A DNA stretch of 64,000 nucleotides from Methanothermobacter sp. MT-2 (GTDB lineage: Archaea; Methanobacteriota; Methanobacteria; Methanobacteriales; DSM-23052), in contig AP017647.1 of the NCBI GenBank assembly GCA_003584625.1, positions 435,501 to 499,500 of the forward strand, read 5' to 3'. A model generated the notes under the pieces. That model worked only from the letters and a program-made list of their open reading frames with translations, did not search any database and was not told where the DNA came from. The translations under genes and the position numbers were made by a program. Shown here one piece after another: positions 7,752 through 17,586 of the stretch. The stretch's first letter is position 1. Each line of letters starts with the position of its first letter.

Positions 7752-9716
7752 TTATTTTATTTTTTCGCCGATTTCTCCATCTTCCACGGTTAATAATCCC
7801 ATTTTTTCTGCTGTTGCAAGTATCATGCCCTCTGATTTTATGCCGAATAACCTGGTGGGTTTTATATTAGCTAATATTATGACTTTTTTTCCTGGTAGTT
7901 CGCTTGCCTGATATTTTGATCCTATGCCAGCCACTACCTGGATGGTTTTATCATTTAGGTCAACTTTTAGTTTTAGTAGTTTATCTGATCCTTTAACCTT
8001 AGAAGCTTCTATTATTTTACCTACTCTCAAATCTAATCTGGCAAAATCGTCTATTGTAACCTCCCTGGTTTTTGTTTTCTGGTGGAGTTTGCGTTTTTCT
8101 TCCTCTATGATCTTATCCTGGATCTTGGCGAATAATGGTTTGGCTTTTCTGATTTTGTGTCCGGCTTCAACTGGCATGGTGGCATCATCCCATGAAGGAT
8201 TCTCTTCTAAGTTGAGGATTTTTAATATTTCATTGGATTTTCTAGGCATATATGGTATTAAGAATACTCCAATGGCCTTAGCTAATTGATTACAAATGAA
8301 TATGCAAGCCGCGGCCCTGTCAGGATCTTCTTTGATGTTTTTCCACGGTTCTTGGTCGTTGAAATATTTATTACCTTTTTTTGCCAAGCCTATTATCTTC
8401 ACAAGACCCTCCCTGAAATTGAATCCTTCAATAGCACCTTCAATATCCTCTTTAACATTCTTCATATCTTCTAGGATTTGCAAATCTTCATCTTTAAGGT
8501 CATCGGCCTCTGGTATTTGGCCATTGAAGAATCTATTGGTAAATGAGAATGTCCGGTGCAGGAAATTACCTAGGATGTCTGCTAATTCATCATTTACTCT
8601 TCTCTGGAAGTCATCCCATGAGAAGTCAGTGTCCCTTGTAAGGGGGGCGTTTATTGTAAGATAATATCTTAGAATGTCGCTTTCAAAACTTTCCAGGAAT
8701 TCTGATGTCCAGACAACCCAATTTTTGCTTGTGGACATCTTTTTACCCTCAAGTGAAAGATATTCTCCTGCTATGATATTATCTGGGAGTTTACAACCAT
8801 ATGCCATGAGCAGAGCTGGCCAGAAAATCGCATGATGATAGATTATATCTTTGCCTATGAAGTGCACTACGGTATCATCCCAGTATTCTTTCCAGTTCTG
8901 GCCCGTTTTTTCGCTCCATTCAACTGCTGATGAAATATAGCCTAGGAATGCTTCACCCCATACATAGATTATTTTTCCCTTGGCTTCCTTAAGGGGGACT
9001 GGTATGCCCCATTCCATGTCCCTTGTAAGTATCCAATCTTTTAGACCTTCCCGCACCCATTGCAGCGCATAATTTTTAACATTCGCAGGCAATTTTTCAT
9101 TGTTTTTTATCCATTCAAGGATTCTATCCTGGAATTTGCTCAGTCTGAAAAAATAGTGTCTAGATTTTTTAACCTTGGGTTCTGAGCCGCAGATCATACA
9201 TTTAGGTTTTATCAATTGTAAAGGTTCAAGGTGTCTGCCGCAAGCCTCGCAATGGTCTCCCCTAGCATCTTCAGCGCCACAGTATGGACATTCGCCTTCA
9301 ACGTACCTGTCTGGGAGGAATCGTTGGCATTCACTACAATAAAATTGTTTTATATCCTTTTCATAGATGAAATCCTTTTCATAGAGTTTTAGGAAAAAGT
9401 TTTGGGCTATCCTATGATGTAATGGGTTGCTTGTGCGTGAAAAATTGTCGAATGATATGTCACATGCTTCAAGATCGCGACGGATCATCTTGTAATAATA
9501 TGTTGCCACCTCAATGGGTTCTTTTGATTCCTTCTCGGCCTTGACGGCTATGGGGGTTCCATGTTCATCTGTTGCACATACAAATAAAACATCTCTGTTT
9601 TTCATCCTATTGTAGCGAGCATATATATCCGCGGGTATATACGTTGATCTTAAATGTCCAAGATGCGTTGGACCATTTGCATATGGAAGTGCGCAGGTGA
9701 TAAATATTTTGTTCAT
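7752..9716 (-). CDS. metG: Methionyl-tRNA synthetase
   Basis: Attaches methionine to tRNA-Met. 654 residues. Class I features: [15 protein letters not shown] (HIGH-type) at residues 7-21, KKMSTSK (KMSKS) in the second half, and a zinc domain with four CxxC knuckles (CSEC, CPYC, CEAC, CMIC), as in double-knuckle archaeal enzymes. A C-terminal tRNA-binding EMAPII/Trbp111-like domain follows (about 110 residues, starting [13 protein letters not shown]). The start is the ATG at 9716, preceded by GGGAGG; the frame runs further upstream to 9773 but that part is not conserved-looking. Confidence 0.97.
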   Translation of the reverse strand: MNKIFITCALPYANGPTHLGHLRSTYIPADIYARYNRMKNRDVLFVCATDEHGTPIAVKAEKESKEPIEVATYYYKMIRRDLEACDISFDNFSRTSNPLHHRIAQNFFLKLYEKDFIYEKDIKQFYCSECQRFLPDRYVEGECPYCGAEDARGDHCEACGRHLEPLQLIKPKCMICGSEPKVKKSRHYFFRLSKFQDRILEWIKNNEKLPANVKNYALQWVREGLKDWILTRDMEWGIPVPLKEAKGKIIYVWGEAFLGYISSAVEWSEKTGQNWKEYWDDTVVHFIGKDIIYHHAIFWPALLMAYGCKLPDNIIAGEYLSLEGKKMSTSKNWVVWTSEFLESFESDILRYYLTINAPLTRDTDFSWDDFQRRVNDELADILGNFLHRTFSFTNRFFNGQIPEADDLKDEDLQILEDMKNVKEDIEGAIEGFNFREGLVKIIGLAKKGNKYFNDQEPWKNIKEDPDRAAACIFICNQLAKAIGVFLIPYMPRKSNEILKILNLEENPSWDDATMPVEAGHKIRKAKPLFAKIQDKIIEEEKRKLHQKTKTREVTIDDFARLDLRVGKIIEASKVKGSDKLLKLKVDLNDKTIQVVAGIGSKYQASELPGKKVIILANIKPTRLFGIKSEGMILATAEKMGLLTVEDGEIGEKIK

Positions 9717-9801
9717 TGTCTCATTCCTCCCATCTGTGAAAATAAAGTTTAATAATAAAGTTTCATCTGTCAAGGATTATAACCCTTAATTTTGTAATTT
9801 A

Positions 9802-9813
9802 ACTATATATATT
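9802..9813 (-). promoter_or_regulatory. TATA-box promoter of metG
   Basis: Read on the minus strand, AATATATATAG lies about 90 bases before the metG ATG, giving a predicted transcript start near 9780. The roughly 250-base gap from here to the plus-strand gene at 10060 shows no other feature beyond AT-rich sequence. Confidence 0.5.
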
Positions 9814-10059
9814 CTCTTCTTTGCAAATATATTTTAGAGAGTTCCCTTTCAAAATTTGGAGATCATTTTAGTCTTAAGATTTGGGAATGGAATCCTTTTT
9901 TTCTCCACACCTCCTTGACTAATACTTTGAATCGTCTTTGCAAGATGTCTGCGCCCTATGTAAGTGTGTTGAAATCCACTATTAATATAATTTAAAGAAT
10001 GCTCTCTTTTATCCCCCTAATTTCTGTTGGAAGAAAATCGGGTGCACATTTTATATACA

Positions 10060-10410
10060 ATGGAGGATATAATAACAGTACAGAAGGGATTTTTTTTGAC
10101 AAAAATAGGTAAAATTTTATATAACACATTTGTGAAGCATCCAGAGATGAAAGAAAGATTAGAAAAGTTAGTTGATAAAGGATTAACAGTCAAGGAATTA
10201 CAGGAACATGTGGACGTGGAAGTGCCATGCTATTTATTGTTCCCGGATCCTGCGAGGTTCGGATGTGAAGGATGCGACCTAAAATGCGCTAAAGCGTCTA
10301 TGGCATCCCAAAAATTAAAAAAACATCCACTTAAAGAAGTAATTGATAAAACACACCTATATAAACATTTAGAAGTGTTTCTTCGCCCAAGGCTAGTCAT
10401 CCAAGTTTAA
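10060..10410 (+). CDS. Small cysteine-motif protein of unknown function
   Basis: 116 residues from the ATG at 10060. The centre holds four cysteines in the order C..(14)..CEGCDLKC, a likely zinc or iron-sulfur site; the rest is basic and helical. No family recognised. The start is uncertain: a TATA-like TTTTATATA (10049-10057) would initiate near 10078, past the ATG, and a TTG at 10096 has AAGGGA six bases before it, giving a 104-residue product that keeps all four cysteines. The 3' end overlaps the convergent Mur ligase gene by 14 bases. Confidence 0.65.
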   Translation: MEDIITVQKGFFLTKIGKILYNTFVKHPEMKERLEKLVDKGLTVKELQEHVDVEVPCYLLFPDPARFGCEGCDLKCAKASMASQKLKKHPLKEVIDKTHLYKHLEVFLRPRLVIQV

Positions 10411-11812
10411 ATTTTGATTTTAATCTAGCCCAGAACAAGTGTTCAGGTCCGCAACCAGAAACCATAACAGACCTAGTAGATGATTCTTTTATAATCTTGA
10501 TGATCTCCTCTATTTTCTTGTCCATGTCCTTGTTTGATATTGGATGGAAGCTAGAATCAAAATACTCCTTAACGGTTTCATAATATTCTTTGGCTGCGGA
10601 AACTGATTCCCGCCCCGGGAAAACATGAACCTTACTAGGTTTGGCTGATAAAATAACCTTTAAATGGTCTTGGAATATTTCATCCTCGCCTTTATCAGGG
10701 GTTGTATAGATGAGTGTCATGTCCTCTGTAGGATGAACTTGAAGGTTAACTTTTAGAGCGTCACCATTGTCTCCCTGACCTATACCCACTATTTTATCCC
10801 TTGTTTTAAATATTTCGAACCTTCCTGGGGGTAGGGTGAAATCTTCAAGTTCTCTGCTCGTTTTTATAATCACATCTTCTATGTTTTCTGGGTAAGGTGT
10901 GAATGTCATGTAGGATGTGGAGGCGCAGAGGAAATTATATAGGTTATGCACGCCAAAGGTTGGTATTTCTAGGTTGAGTTTTGTCGAAACCTCCCTTTGG
11001 TTTGTATAATTGTATGTTTTGGCTGTGATTTCTACCTTCCATTTATTGTCTTCTTCGGATATCTTTGTTAGTTTGACGTGTGGTTTGGGTCTTGAAAAGC
11101 CACACTTGCAAGTGTAGATTCCCCGATGATTCAAGTATCTCCTAGAATATTCTAGTTTCTCCCCACATTTTGGACAATGTACAGGTGCGCTTGGTGGTGT
11201 TTGATCCTCCAGGCCCACATCAAAACCATAATATGTAACATGGACGTCCTTTTCTTTCTCCATTCCAATATAGGCTGTTCTAGGGTCATCAGCATTACAG
11301 ATTATAACACCCTTTTTCATCGGAGCTGAAAGCAATCTCTTGGCCTTAAAATATTCCCTGAATGGGTTTTTTTCTCCAGCGACCATTGTATGTTCCCTTG
11401 AAATTGTTGTGTATATGACGCCTATTGGATCCACATATTTGCAGACTGTATCTGGCATGGAATATTTAGCTGTTCTTATACCATACTCGAATATTCCGAA
11501 ATCGGCTTTTCCACCGAGTAATCCGGTTGCAACAGCATTTACTGTGTTGCTGTCGAAGTTGCATGAGACTGAAGAGTCTTTCTTTAAAAGCAAGCATAAC
11601 ATTTTTGTGGTTGTTGTTTTACCATTAGTCCCGGTTATGAGCATGTTCCCAATCTTCGATCTTTTTGAAAGTTCCCTTAGACAATCAAAACCACCCATTC
11701 TAAGGAATAGGTAGCCTGGGAAACTCCTACCCATACCTCTTCCAAGCTTGACTATGAAACGAGCCAATCTCCCAGCTAAACTCGCTGTAGTGCATTTAAA
11801 CTTCATTTCCAC
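10397..11812 (-). CDS. Mur ligase family protein, MurT-like with inserted zinc ribbon
   Basis: 471 residues with the Mur ligase central ATPase motif GTNGKTTTTK near residues 60-69, a middle-domain DDPRT stretch, and a C-terminal DUF1727-type region ending SGCGPEHLFWARL. Between these is a ribbon CPKCGEK..CKCG typical of MurT, which in bacteria forms the MurT/GatD lipid II amidotransferase. No GatD partner is visible here. In pseudomurein-walled archaea, Mur ligase homologues are assigned to peptide-stem assembly; this one is the MurT-like type and its substrate is inferred. A second start, MKFKCTT, lies two codons in. Confidence 0.85.
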   Translation of the reverse strand: MEMKFKCTTASLAGRLARFIVKLGRGMGRSFPGYLFLRMGGFDCLRELSKRSKIGNMLITGTNGKTTTTKMLCLLLKKDSSVSCNFDSNTVNAVATGLLGGKADFGIFEYGIRTAKYSMPDTVCKYVDPIGVIYTTISREHTMVAGEKNPFREYFKAKRLLSAPMKKGVIICNADDPRTAYIGMEKEKDVHVTYYGFDVGLEDQTPPSAPVHCPKCGEKLEYSRRYLNHRGIYTCKCGFSRPKPHVKLTKISEEDNKWKVEITAKTYNYTNQREVSTKLNLEIPTFGVHNLYNFLCASTSYMTFTPYPENIEDVIIKTSRELEDFTLPPGRFEIFKTRDKIVGIGQGDNGDALKVNLQVHPTEDMTLIYTTPDKGEDEIFQDHLKVILSAKPSKVHVFPGRESVSAAKEYYETVKEYFDSSFHPISNKDMDKKIEEIIKIIKESSTRSVMVSGCGPEHLFWARLKSKFKLG

Positions 11813-11914
11813 ATCCCTTTCTCATGTTTTGAATCCCACCCAAAAAGCTGGTCTATTGTTAACTTAGAAAAATGTGAGAGGGTGGATACTATCTCCATAG
11901 TATTCCTAGAATTG

Positions 11915-11926
11915 TATTTATATGTG
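11915..11926 (-). promoter_or_regulatory. Probable TATA box upstream of the MurT-like gene
   Basis: On the minus strand CACATATAAATA lies about 105 bases before the ligase start, giving a leader of about 80 bases. No riboswitch-like structure was recognised in the leader. This is the best TATA match in the gap. Confidence 0.4.
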
Positions 11927-11929
11927 ATC

Positions 11930-12935
11930 ACCTTATTTCCTATATAACAATATATTAACATATAAGATATTTTTTCTGCAAATTCTAAAAATCAAAAACT
12001 ATCACTCTATTTGCATTTTATTGGCATGAAATAGAATCTTCATTTTTTTGTTTTACAAGTTTTTCAAGTCGAAATTTTGATGTCTGCCTCCTGGCTGGGA
12101 TCCTATAATTTGAGGTTTAGTAATACTTGTCTTCAAATCGAAACCATGAACAAGATAATTTCGATTTGTAATAGAAATAATCTTCTTTTTTTGACTTGTG
12201 ATTAAAAGCAGGATGAGCGTGCGCCTGTAAAAAAAGAATAATAATACAAGAAAATTCCAACAAAATAGACAAAAAGGATGATCCGCTTTGGAATAATCAA
12301 GGGGATTTCAAAGAATTCCAAGACCCCCCAAATGGTATTATAAACCAAGATCCCTTTTTGTGCAATTTCGTGGAAAATTGGATAATCTTTTTTGTGCTTA
12401 AACAAAAATATGCCAAAGGTTGAATAATCAAAACTTCCGGCCTCTCACATCCAAAGTCTCTAAGGGTTTTTCGTGATAATATCAGTAAACCCAATCGAAA
12501 AAAATTGCATCGAAAAATACAAGATTTACCTTATCCCCCCTACTAAAAGCCTAAACCCAATGAAAAAAGCTAAAATGGAGGGTTACCAAGAAAATATTTT
12601 TCGGACCTATTAGGACCTTAAAACCCCCCCTTCTTGGGGGTTCCATGAAATTTACATGACATTCCGTTCAACATTAATCTAAAGGGCCACTAGAAGGCCT
12701 ATTTTGCTCATCCCCCATTTCATTCGTTTGCCAGGCAAAGATTGCATCTTATGTAACTTTCGTCATATTGCATTTAAGGTAAAATGGACCTATCATTTCC
12801 CCATAGACATTCATATGCAACAGGGTATGATGATAGGAAGGAAACACTAAAGGATGAATTAGGTGAGATCCCCTTTTAAACCCATAAGAAAATCCCCCCT
12901 TTGGGAGGATCATCTCTCTACTTTTTGAACGTATT
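11930..12935. other. Gene-poor AT-rich stretch with one possible small membrane ORF
   Basis: No confident gene. On the minus strand 12202-12405 encodes a 67-residue hydrophobic peptide with two possible membrane segments (VYNTIWGVLEFFEIPLII and ILFVYFVGIFLYYYSFF); it lacks a convincing ribosome site and the frame before it is also open, so it may be a fragment. A short hairpin with arms AACCCCC and GGGGGTT occurs around 12620-12645. The rest reads as decayed DNA. Confidence 0.3.
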
Positions 12936-12938
12936 CTA

Positions 12939-13555
12939 TCAACTTTCACATAAAAATCTTATCTGATGGATCTCCAATGTCTTATCCACTAACGATCTTA
13001 TCCATTTTTCAATTGTGTCAGATGGGAAATCGCCATAAATTGCATCAGGCACACTCATCCCAGCCGAATATACATCCGGTGGTTCATCACCTGTAAAAGA
13101 AGTCCCAGCCTGCGACTTTCTTTTCTGGCCAGTAGACAACGATGACGTTTACCTGCAGCTTGTATCCAGGTGCAACTTTGCCACCTTGTACTCCAGTTAT
13201 CTACATAATCTCTTTCCGCTGTATAAAATAGTATTTTTGTGTTATTATCGAAAGTGGGAGGAGCCCGCAATTCTGAGGGTATGCTATCTTCAAATTTTAG
13301 ATCTAAATTGATTTGGGTAATTCAAGATCAGGTTTATGTTGGGGATTAGATGGAGGTTCATAAATAAAATCTTCAAAATCAGGGAAAGATAGAGGATAGC
13401 AAATAATTTTTCCCTTGATTGGAATGTCTCTTGTATCATGCTCTTTTGTCTTATTCATAAGTGCTAAATGCTTCATTTATGACATCATCTTGGGTCACTG
13501 GTCCGCTGAAAGAGGCGTATAACAACTAATAACAATATCCAAGTTTTTTTTTCAT
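12939..13555 (-). pseudogene. Frameshifted remnant of a secreted protein gene (unknown family)
   Basis: Switching frames several times on the minus strand gives one continuous protein-like reading of about 200 residues. It runs from an ATG at 13555 with GGGGGTG upstream, through FSGPVTQDDVINEAFSTY, HDTRDIPIKGKIICYPLSF, FEDSIPSELRAPPTFDNN, APGYKLQVNVIVVYWPEKK, to YSAGMSVPDAIYGDF and IEKWIRSL. At least four frameshifts break it. Family not recognised. It is a clear case of recent decay, or of locally poor sequence, in an otherwise gene-free region. Confidence 0.55.
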
Positions 13556-13831
13556 TTGCTCACCCCCAAATTCATAAAATTTATTTTTATTTTTTGTGTT
13601 TCTATTCGATCATAAAACTTTAATTGGTGGTGGAATAATCATTCCTTGGATCTTATACCCACTAGGCTAATTTCTCTGATTTGATCAATAGCCCCTAAAG
13701 AGAATATAAGTGACTTTTTTTTTGGGGGGAGAGGATGCAAAGGTTCTTTCATTATCTTGGAGATCCTAACCCCTTTGTAGAATTAAGAGTGTGTTTATTC
13801 GTGATTTTATCCTAATTGCAAGGGACCTTAA

Positions 13832-14335
13832 AGGCGTAAATTTTGCCGAGATTGTGGTGAAAAGTTGGAATCTAAGAATGGATGGTGTAAAACGGCCAAG
13901 ATTTTAGTGACTGCCGCATGCTGCCTTAGAATCTTTTTGATAAGAGGAACCTTGGCATTCTGGACATTGAACTCGCCACCAGGAGAGGTTCCAGGAAAAA
14001 TAACACAACAGAAAACATTAACGCAAAATTCACCAAACTAGAAATTAATGATCCAAATATGACAGAAGTTCGAGAAACCGGAACAATGGAAATAAGCGGT
14101 TGTTCACGGCCCTGATGCAAATGTCACAATAAAAGTTGTAAATCTTAATCCAGATGGTAGTTTCACCTATGAGGTATCTGTTGAGGGGGGTCTGATGGAA
14201 ATTGAAATCATAGCGGAAGTCCCGGGTAAAGAACTAAGTATCATAACTGAGTTTACTAGCAACTCTATCAGGATAGAATTCGATTTTACAGGCGGTGCCA
14301 TCGTAATATGGGCTCTAGGCTTACATCCTTTTTAA
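13832..14335 (+). pseudogene. Frameshifted remnant of a zinc-ribbon membrane or surface protein
   Basis: At 13832-13900 the plus strand encodes RRKFCRDCGEKLESKNGWC, a typical single zinc ribbon opening. After a frame change, 13963-14100 reads as a linker (KFTKLEINDPNMTEVRETG) and after another, 14102-14335 reads GPDANVTIKVVNLNPDGSF and ends IVIWALGLHPF before TAA. The order zinc ribbon, hydrophobic part, then beta-sandwich with the G-x-x-A-x-V..NPDGSF pattern suggests an Ig-like or regulatory-domain surface protein. Two or more frameshifts inactivate it. Confidence 0.5.
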
Positions 14336-14551
14336 TTTTTTTTAGTTGTAGGGGGGGTGCCTTTCATTATGGGTTATTTTTTTTATATGTGGGGGGGGGC
14401 TAAGTTATGATCTGGGGGGCTTGTTTATGCCAATTCAGCAAATTGGGTACCATTCACATTTTTGGGAATAGGCCTTTTTTTCTTAGTCATGTAACAGTCT
14501 GAACTTATTTTATTTTTTTTTGGATCCCGTCTAAACATCTAATTTAGTAGT

Positions 14552-14720
14552 GTGTTTGTGGATGTTTTCAAGGTTTGGTATTATGAGTTCAGTTTGGTTG
14601 GCGGGGAAAATACGAATCCAACAGGGGAATGTAGCAAGATTGTGGTGTCTGTTCAATGGGGGGGGAGAAATGAAAGTTGGGCAGTGGATTATCACCTTTT
14701 TTATTGGAGATTTGATGAAA
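14552..14720 (+). pseudogene. Fragment of an unrecognised secreted protein
   Basis: The plus strand encodes VFVDVFKVWYYEFSLVGGE, then GECSKIVVSVQWG and SWAVDYHLFYWRFDENKC, a beta-rich, Trp/Tyr-rich peptide with protein-like composition. It lacks a good start, and the frame beyond 14720 is low-complexity. Probably the tail of a decayed secreted gene. Confidence 0.35.
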
Positions 14721-14753
14721 ATAAATGTAAAGGTTTTTTTTACAAGCAGAAAA

Positions 14754-14763
14754 TTTTATATAG
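14754..14763 (+). promoter_or_regulatory. TATA box of the large surface-protein gene
   Basis: TTTTATATAG lies about 95 bases upstream of the surface-protein start, predicting initiation near 14787 and a leader that includes the GAGGTG ribosome site at 14837-14842. Confidence 0.5.
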
Positions 14764-14849
14764 CTTTTTCAATATGTGTTTAAAATATTGGGGGGTTTAT
14801 TATTTTTTTAAACTCCTTGGGTAAAAAGCGATTTGTGAGGTGTGAAATA

Positions 14850-17426
14850 TTGTTAAATATGCGCAAATTTGCTTTCTTCCTTGCAGCTTTTGCACTGCTA
14901 CTAGTTCTATCTAATGGAGCAGAGGCAGCGGTCTACAACAACAACACAGGCCAAAGCTACTCAACAATCCAAGAAGCCATAAACAATGCAAGTGAAGGAC
15001 ACACACTAATAGCAGATCCAGGCGTGTATCAAGAGAACATTATCATAGACAAGAACAATATCACGCTAATCAAAAACCAGACCACCAATAACACAGCCAT
15101 AATAAACGCCACCAACACCAATCAACCTGTAATCAACATAACCAAAAACAATGTGCAAATAATAGGATTCACAATAAAAAACGGCTACTATGGAATCTAC
15201 CTCTATGGTTCAGATAATACGATCTACAACAACACTATAACCAACAACAGCTGGGATGGAATCTTCCTCGACCATTCTTCAAATAATACAATCTACAACA
15301 ACACTATAACCAACAACAGCGATGGAATCTTCCTCTACTATTCTTCAAATAATACGATCTACAACAACACTATAACCAACAACAGCGAGTATGGAATCTA
15401 CCTCTATGGTTCCAGTAGTAGTGTGTTGCGTGGTAATGTTGTTGAGGATTGTGGGCGTGGTTTTTCTGTTGAAGGCAGTGGCGTTGAATATTTTATCCAG
15501 GATGTTGACACTTCAAATACCATAGATGGTAAGCCGATCTACTATCTTGTTGGATACACCAACATGGTGTATGATGGAGTGGCTATGGGCTACCTTGCAC
15601 TGGTAAATTGTGAAAACATTACAGTAATGAATGTGGAACTTTCAGGAAACGGCCAAGGAATACTAATAGTAAACACTACAAACTCCAAAATCCAAAACTC
15701 CAACATAACCAACAACGACCATGGAATCTACCTCCAATATTCAGAATATAATACGATCTACAACAACACCATAACCAACAACAGCTGGCATGGAATCTAC
15801 CTCTATTCAGGCTCAAGTAATACGATCTACAACAACACCATAACCAACAACAGCGGGCATGGAATCTACCTCTCAGACTCAAATAATACAATTTCCAACA
15901 ACACCATAACAAACAACGGAGATGGAATCTGGCTCTATGGTTCCGGTAGTAACATGATTTCGGGGAATTATTTCATTGAGAATAGGCAGCAGATAGGAGG
16001 GGATCCGAGCGGTAATTATTGGAACACGACAGAAGGTGGTAATTACTGGTCAGATTACACAGGAGACGATCTTAACGGGGATGGTATAGGTGACATACCA
16101 TACCGACAAGATCAGAAACCATTAATTGTTGACCTAATGATAGAAAACCTCACGGTAACGAGTAGTACAATACAGGTAAACGTTAGGAATAATGGGAAGG
16201 CAGATATAACAAAGATAGATCCAAACGCAAAATTCCCAGTCAAAATAACCTATGACAGCACCGAATACCTACAATATCTAAATTCCCTAACACCCGGCGG
16301 AGAACAAACAATCACACAAAACATCACAGCCAGCCCAGGCACCCACAACATCACAGCAAACATACTCTACAACGAAACAACACACTACCTCCAAAATACC
16401 ACCATAAGAGACGCCAACACCGCAAACAACATCAAAAACACAACCAAAGAATTCAAAACAAACATAACAGCCAACAACCTTAACGTGACGCCAACTTCTG
16501 GCGTTGCACCATTAAACGTGACAGTATCCTGCAAGCTAACAAACACTGGTGAAGTTGCAGGAGATTACACAGCAGAACTCAAAATAAACAGCGCGGTTGT
16601 TGACAGTCAGACAGTCACGGTAGGTGCTGGAGAAACCAAGACAGTAACATTCACGAGGACACTAGAAGCCGGAACATACAACATAACAATAGACGACCTG
16701 GCGCCAACAGCAGTGACGGTGTTAAGACCAGCTAATATAACAGCCAGCAACCTTACTGTGACGCCAACTTCTGGCGTGGCACCATTAAACGTGACAGCTT
16801 CTTGCACACTAACAAACACTGGTGATGTTGCAGGAGATTACACAGCAGAACTCATGATAAACGGTATAGTTGTGGCGAATCAGACAGTCACGGTAGGTGC
16901 TGGAGAAACCAAGACAGTGACATTCAATAGGACATTAGGAGCTGGAACATACAATGTGACAATAGATGGGCTGGCGCCAATAGCGGTGAGTGTGACTCCG
17001 GCTGGTGTTAGTTTAGGTGATCTTGTTTCGGCTGCGAATATGGTTAAGGCATATCATGAGCGTTATGGTAGGCTTCCAAGTCGGGTGGTGATCGTTGGCC
17101 AGAATTATACAATGTCTCAACTGTTATACTTGCTTACAAAGGCTACAGTTAATATAAATGTGGGTAATTTGAGTCCGATTGCTCCGAGGGCTGTTGGAGC
17201 TCCAACTGCACCTGGTGGAAGTTACAGGTCTGGCAGACTTTACAAGTCGGCTTATGTGCAGGTTGCAGCGAACATTCTATCATTCATTGACAGTTATGGC
17301 AGAGCACCCAATTATGCTAGCACAAGCCTTGGCAGAATACCATTCCAACGCTTAGTCTACATGTACACTAAGATCATAGCATTCTATGGAACATACCACA
17401 GACTGCCAAATTATGTCACAATCTAA
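14850..17426 (+). CDS. Secreted beta-helix / CARDB / pseudomurein-binding surface protein
   Basis: About 858 residues. A signal peptide (MRKFAFFLAAFALLLVLS, cleavage near AEA-A) leads into a parallel beta-helix (NosD/PbH1 type, about residues 25-410) of repeated NTIYNNTITNNS units. Next come a CARDB-like domain (ENLTVTSSTIQVNVRNNGK) and two near-identical CARDB domains, each starting NVTPTSGVAPLNVT or close. The C-terminus has two pseudomurein-binding repeats (YHERYGRLPSRVVI and FYGTYHRLPNYVTI types), which anchor proteins to pseudomurein. GAGGTG at 14837-14842 fits the TTG at 14850; the ATG at 14859 is an alternative. Likely an adhesin or carbohydrate-binding wall protein. Confidence 0.9.
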   Translation: MLNMRKFAFFLAAFALLLVLSNGAEAAVYNNNTGQSYSTIQEAINNASEGHTLIADPGVYQENIIIDKNNITLIKNQTTNNTAIINATNTNQPVINITKNNVQIIGFTIKNGYYGIYLYGSDNTIYNNTITNNSWDGIFLDHSSNNTIYNNTITNNSDGIFLYYSSNNTIYNNTITNNSEYGIYLYGSSSSVLRGNVVEDCGRGFSVEGSGVEYFIQDVDTSNTIDGKPIYYLVGYTNMVYDGVAMGYLALVNCENITVMNVELSGNGQGILIVNTTNSKIQNSNITNNDHGIYLQYSEYNTIYNNTITNNSWHGIYLYSGSSNTIYNNTITNNSGHGIYLSDSNNTISNNTITNNGDGIWLYGSGSNMISGNYFIENRQQIGGDPSGNYWNTTEGGNYWSDYTGDDLNGDGIGDIPYRQDQKPLIVDLMIENLTVTSSTIQVNVRNNGKADITKIDPNAKFPVKITYDSTEYLQYLNSLTPGGEQTITQNITASPGTHNITANILYNETTHYLQNTTIRDANTANNIKNTTKEFKTNITANNLNVTPTSGVAPLNVTVSCKLTNTGEVAGDYTAELKINSAVVDSQTVTVGAGETKTVTFTRTLEAGTYNITIDDLAPTAVTVLRPANITASNLTVTPTSGVAPLNVTASCTLTNTGDVAGDYTAELMINGIVVANQTVTVGAGETKTVTFNRTLGAGTYNVTIDGLAPIAVSVTPAGVSLGDLVSAANMVKAYHERYGRLPSRVVIVGQNYTMSQLLYLLTKATVNINVGNLSPIAPRAVGAPTAPGGSYRSGRLYKSAYVQVAANILSFIDSYGRAPNYASTSLGRIPFQRLVYMYTKIIAFYGTYHRLPNYVTI
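15222..15912 (+). repeat. Tandem coding repeats of the beta-helix
   Basis: Repeated near-identical DNA of the form ATCTACAACAACACTATAAC, spaced about 66-75 bases apart, encodes successive beta-helix rungs (NTIYNNTITNNS). Three copies lie in 15222-15400 and three more in 15755-15912, separated by a non-repeated stretch. Third-base variation is low, implying recent unequal crossing-over or gene conversion. Confidence 0.75.
16470..17000 (+). repeat. Tandem duplication of a CARDB domain inside the surface gene
   Basis: Two copies of about 260 bases (roughly 16470-16730 and 16735-17000) encode matching domains; both include CCAACTTCTGGCGT and GTAGGTGCTGGAGAAACCAA. Differences are few and scattered, so the duplication is recent. 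Confidence 0.75.
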
Positions 17427-17586
17427 AAATTCCTCTTTTTTTACTATTTTTTTTATGTTTTTTTGTGGTGGGGTTGTAAAAGTTTAATGTCATTTCTTTT
17501 CGAATTTTTTTAGAGGGAGTAGTTTCTTTAGTTTGAAGTGTTGTGTAAAATTTTTTTGATTGGGAAGCCTCGTAGTGGAGGATGTT

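Noticed and set aside
15222-15912. Regular short repeats resembling a CRISPR array
   Set aside because: The repeats lie in frame within one long gene, encode beta-helix rungs and are not separated by unique spacers of constant length.
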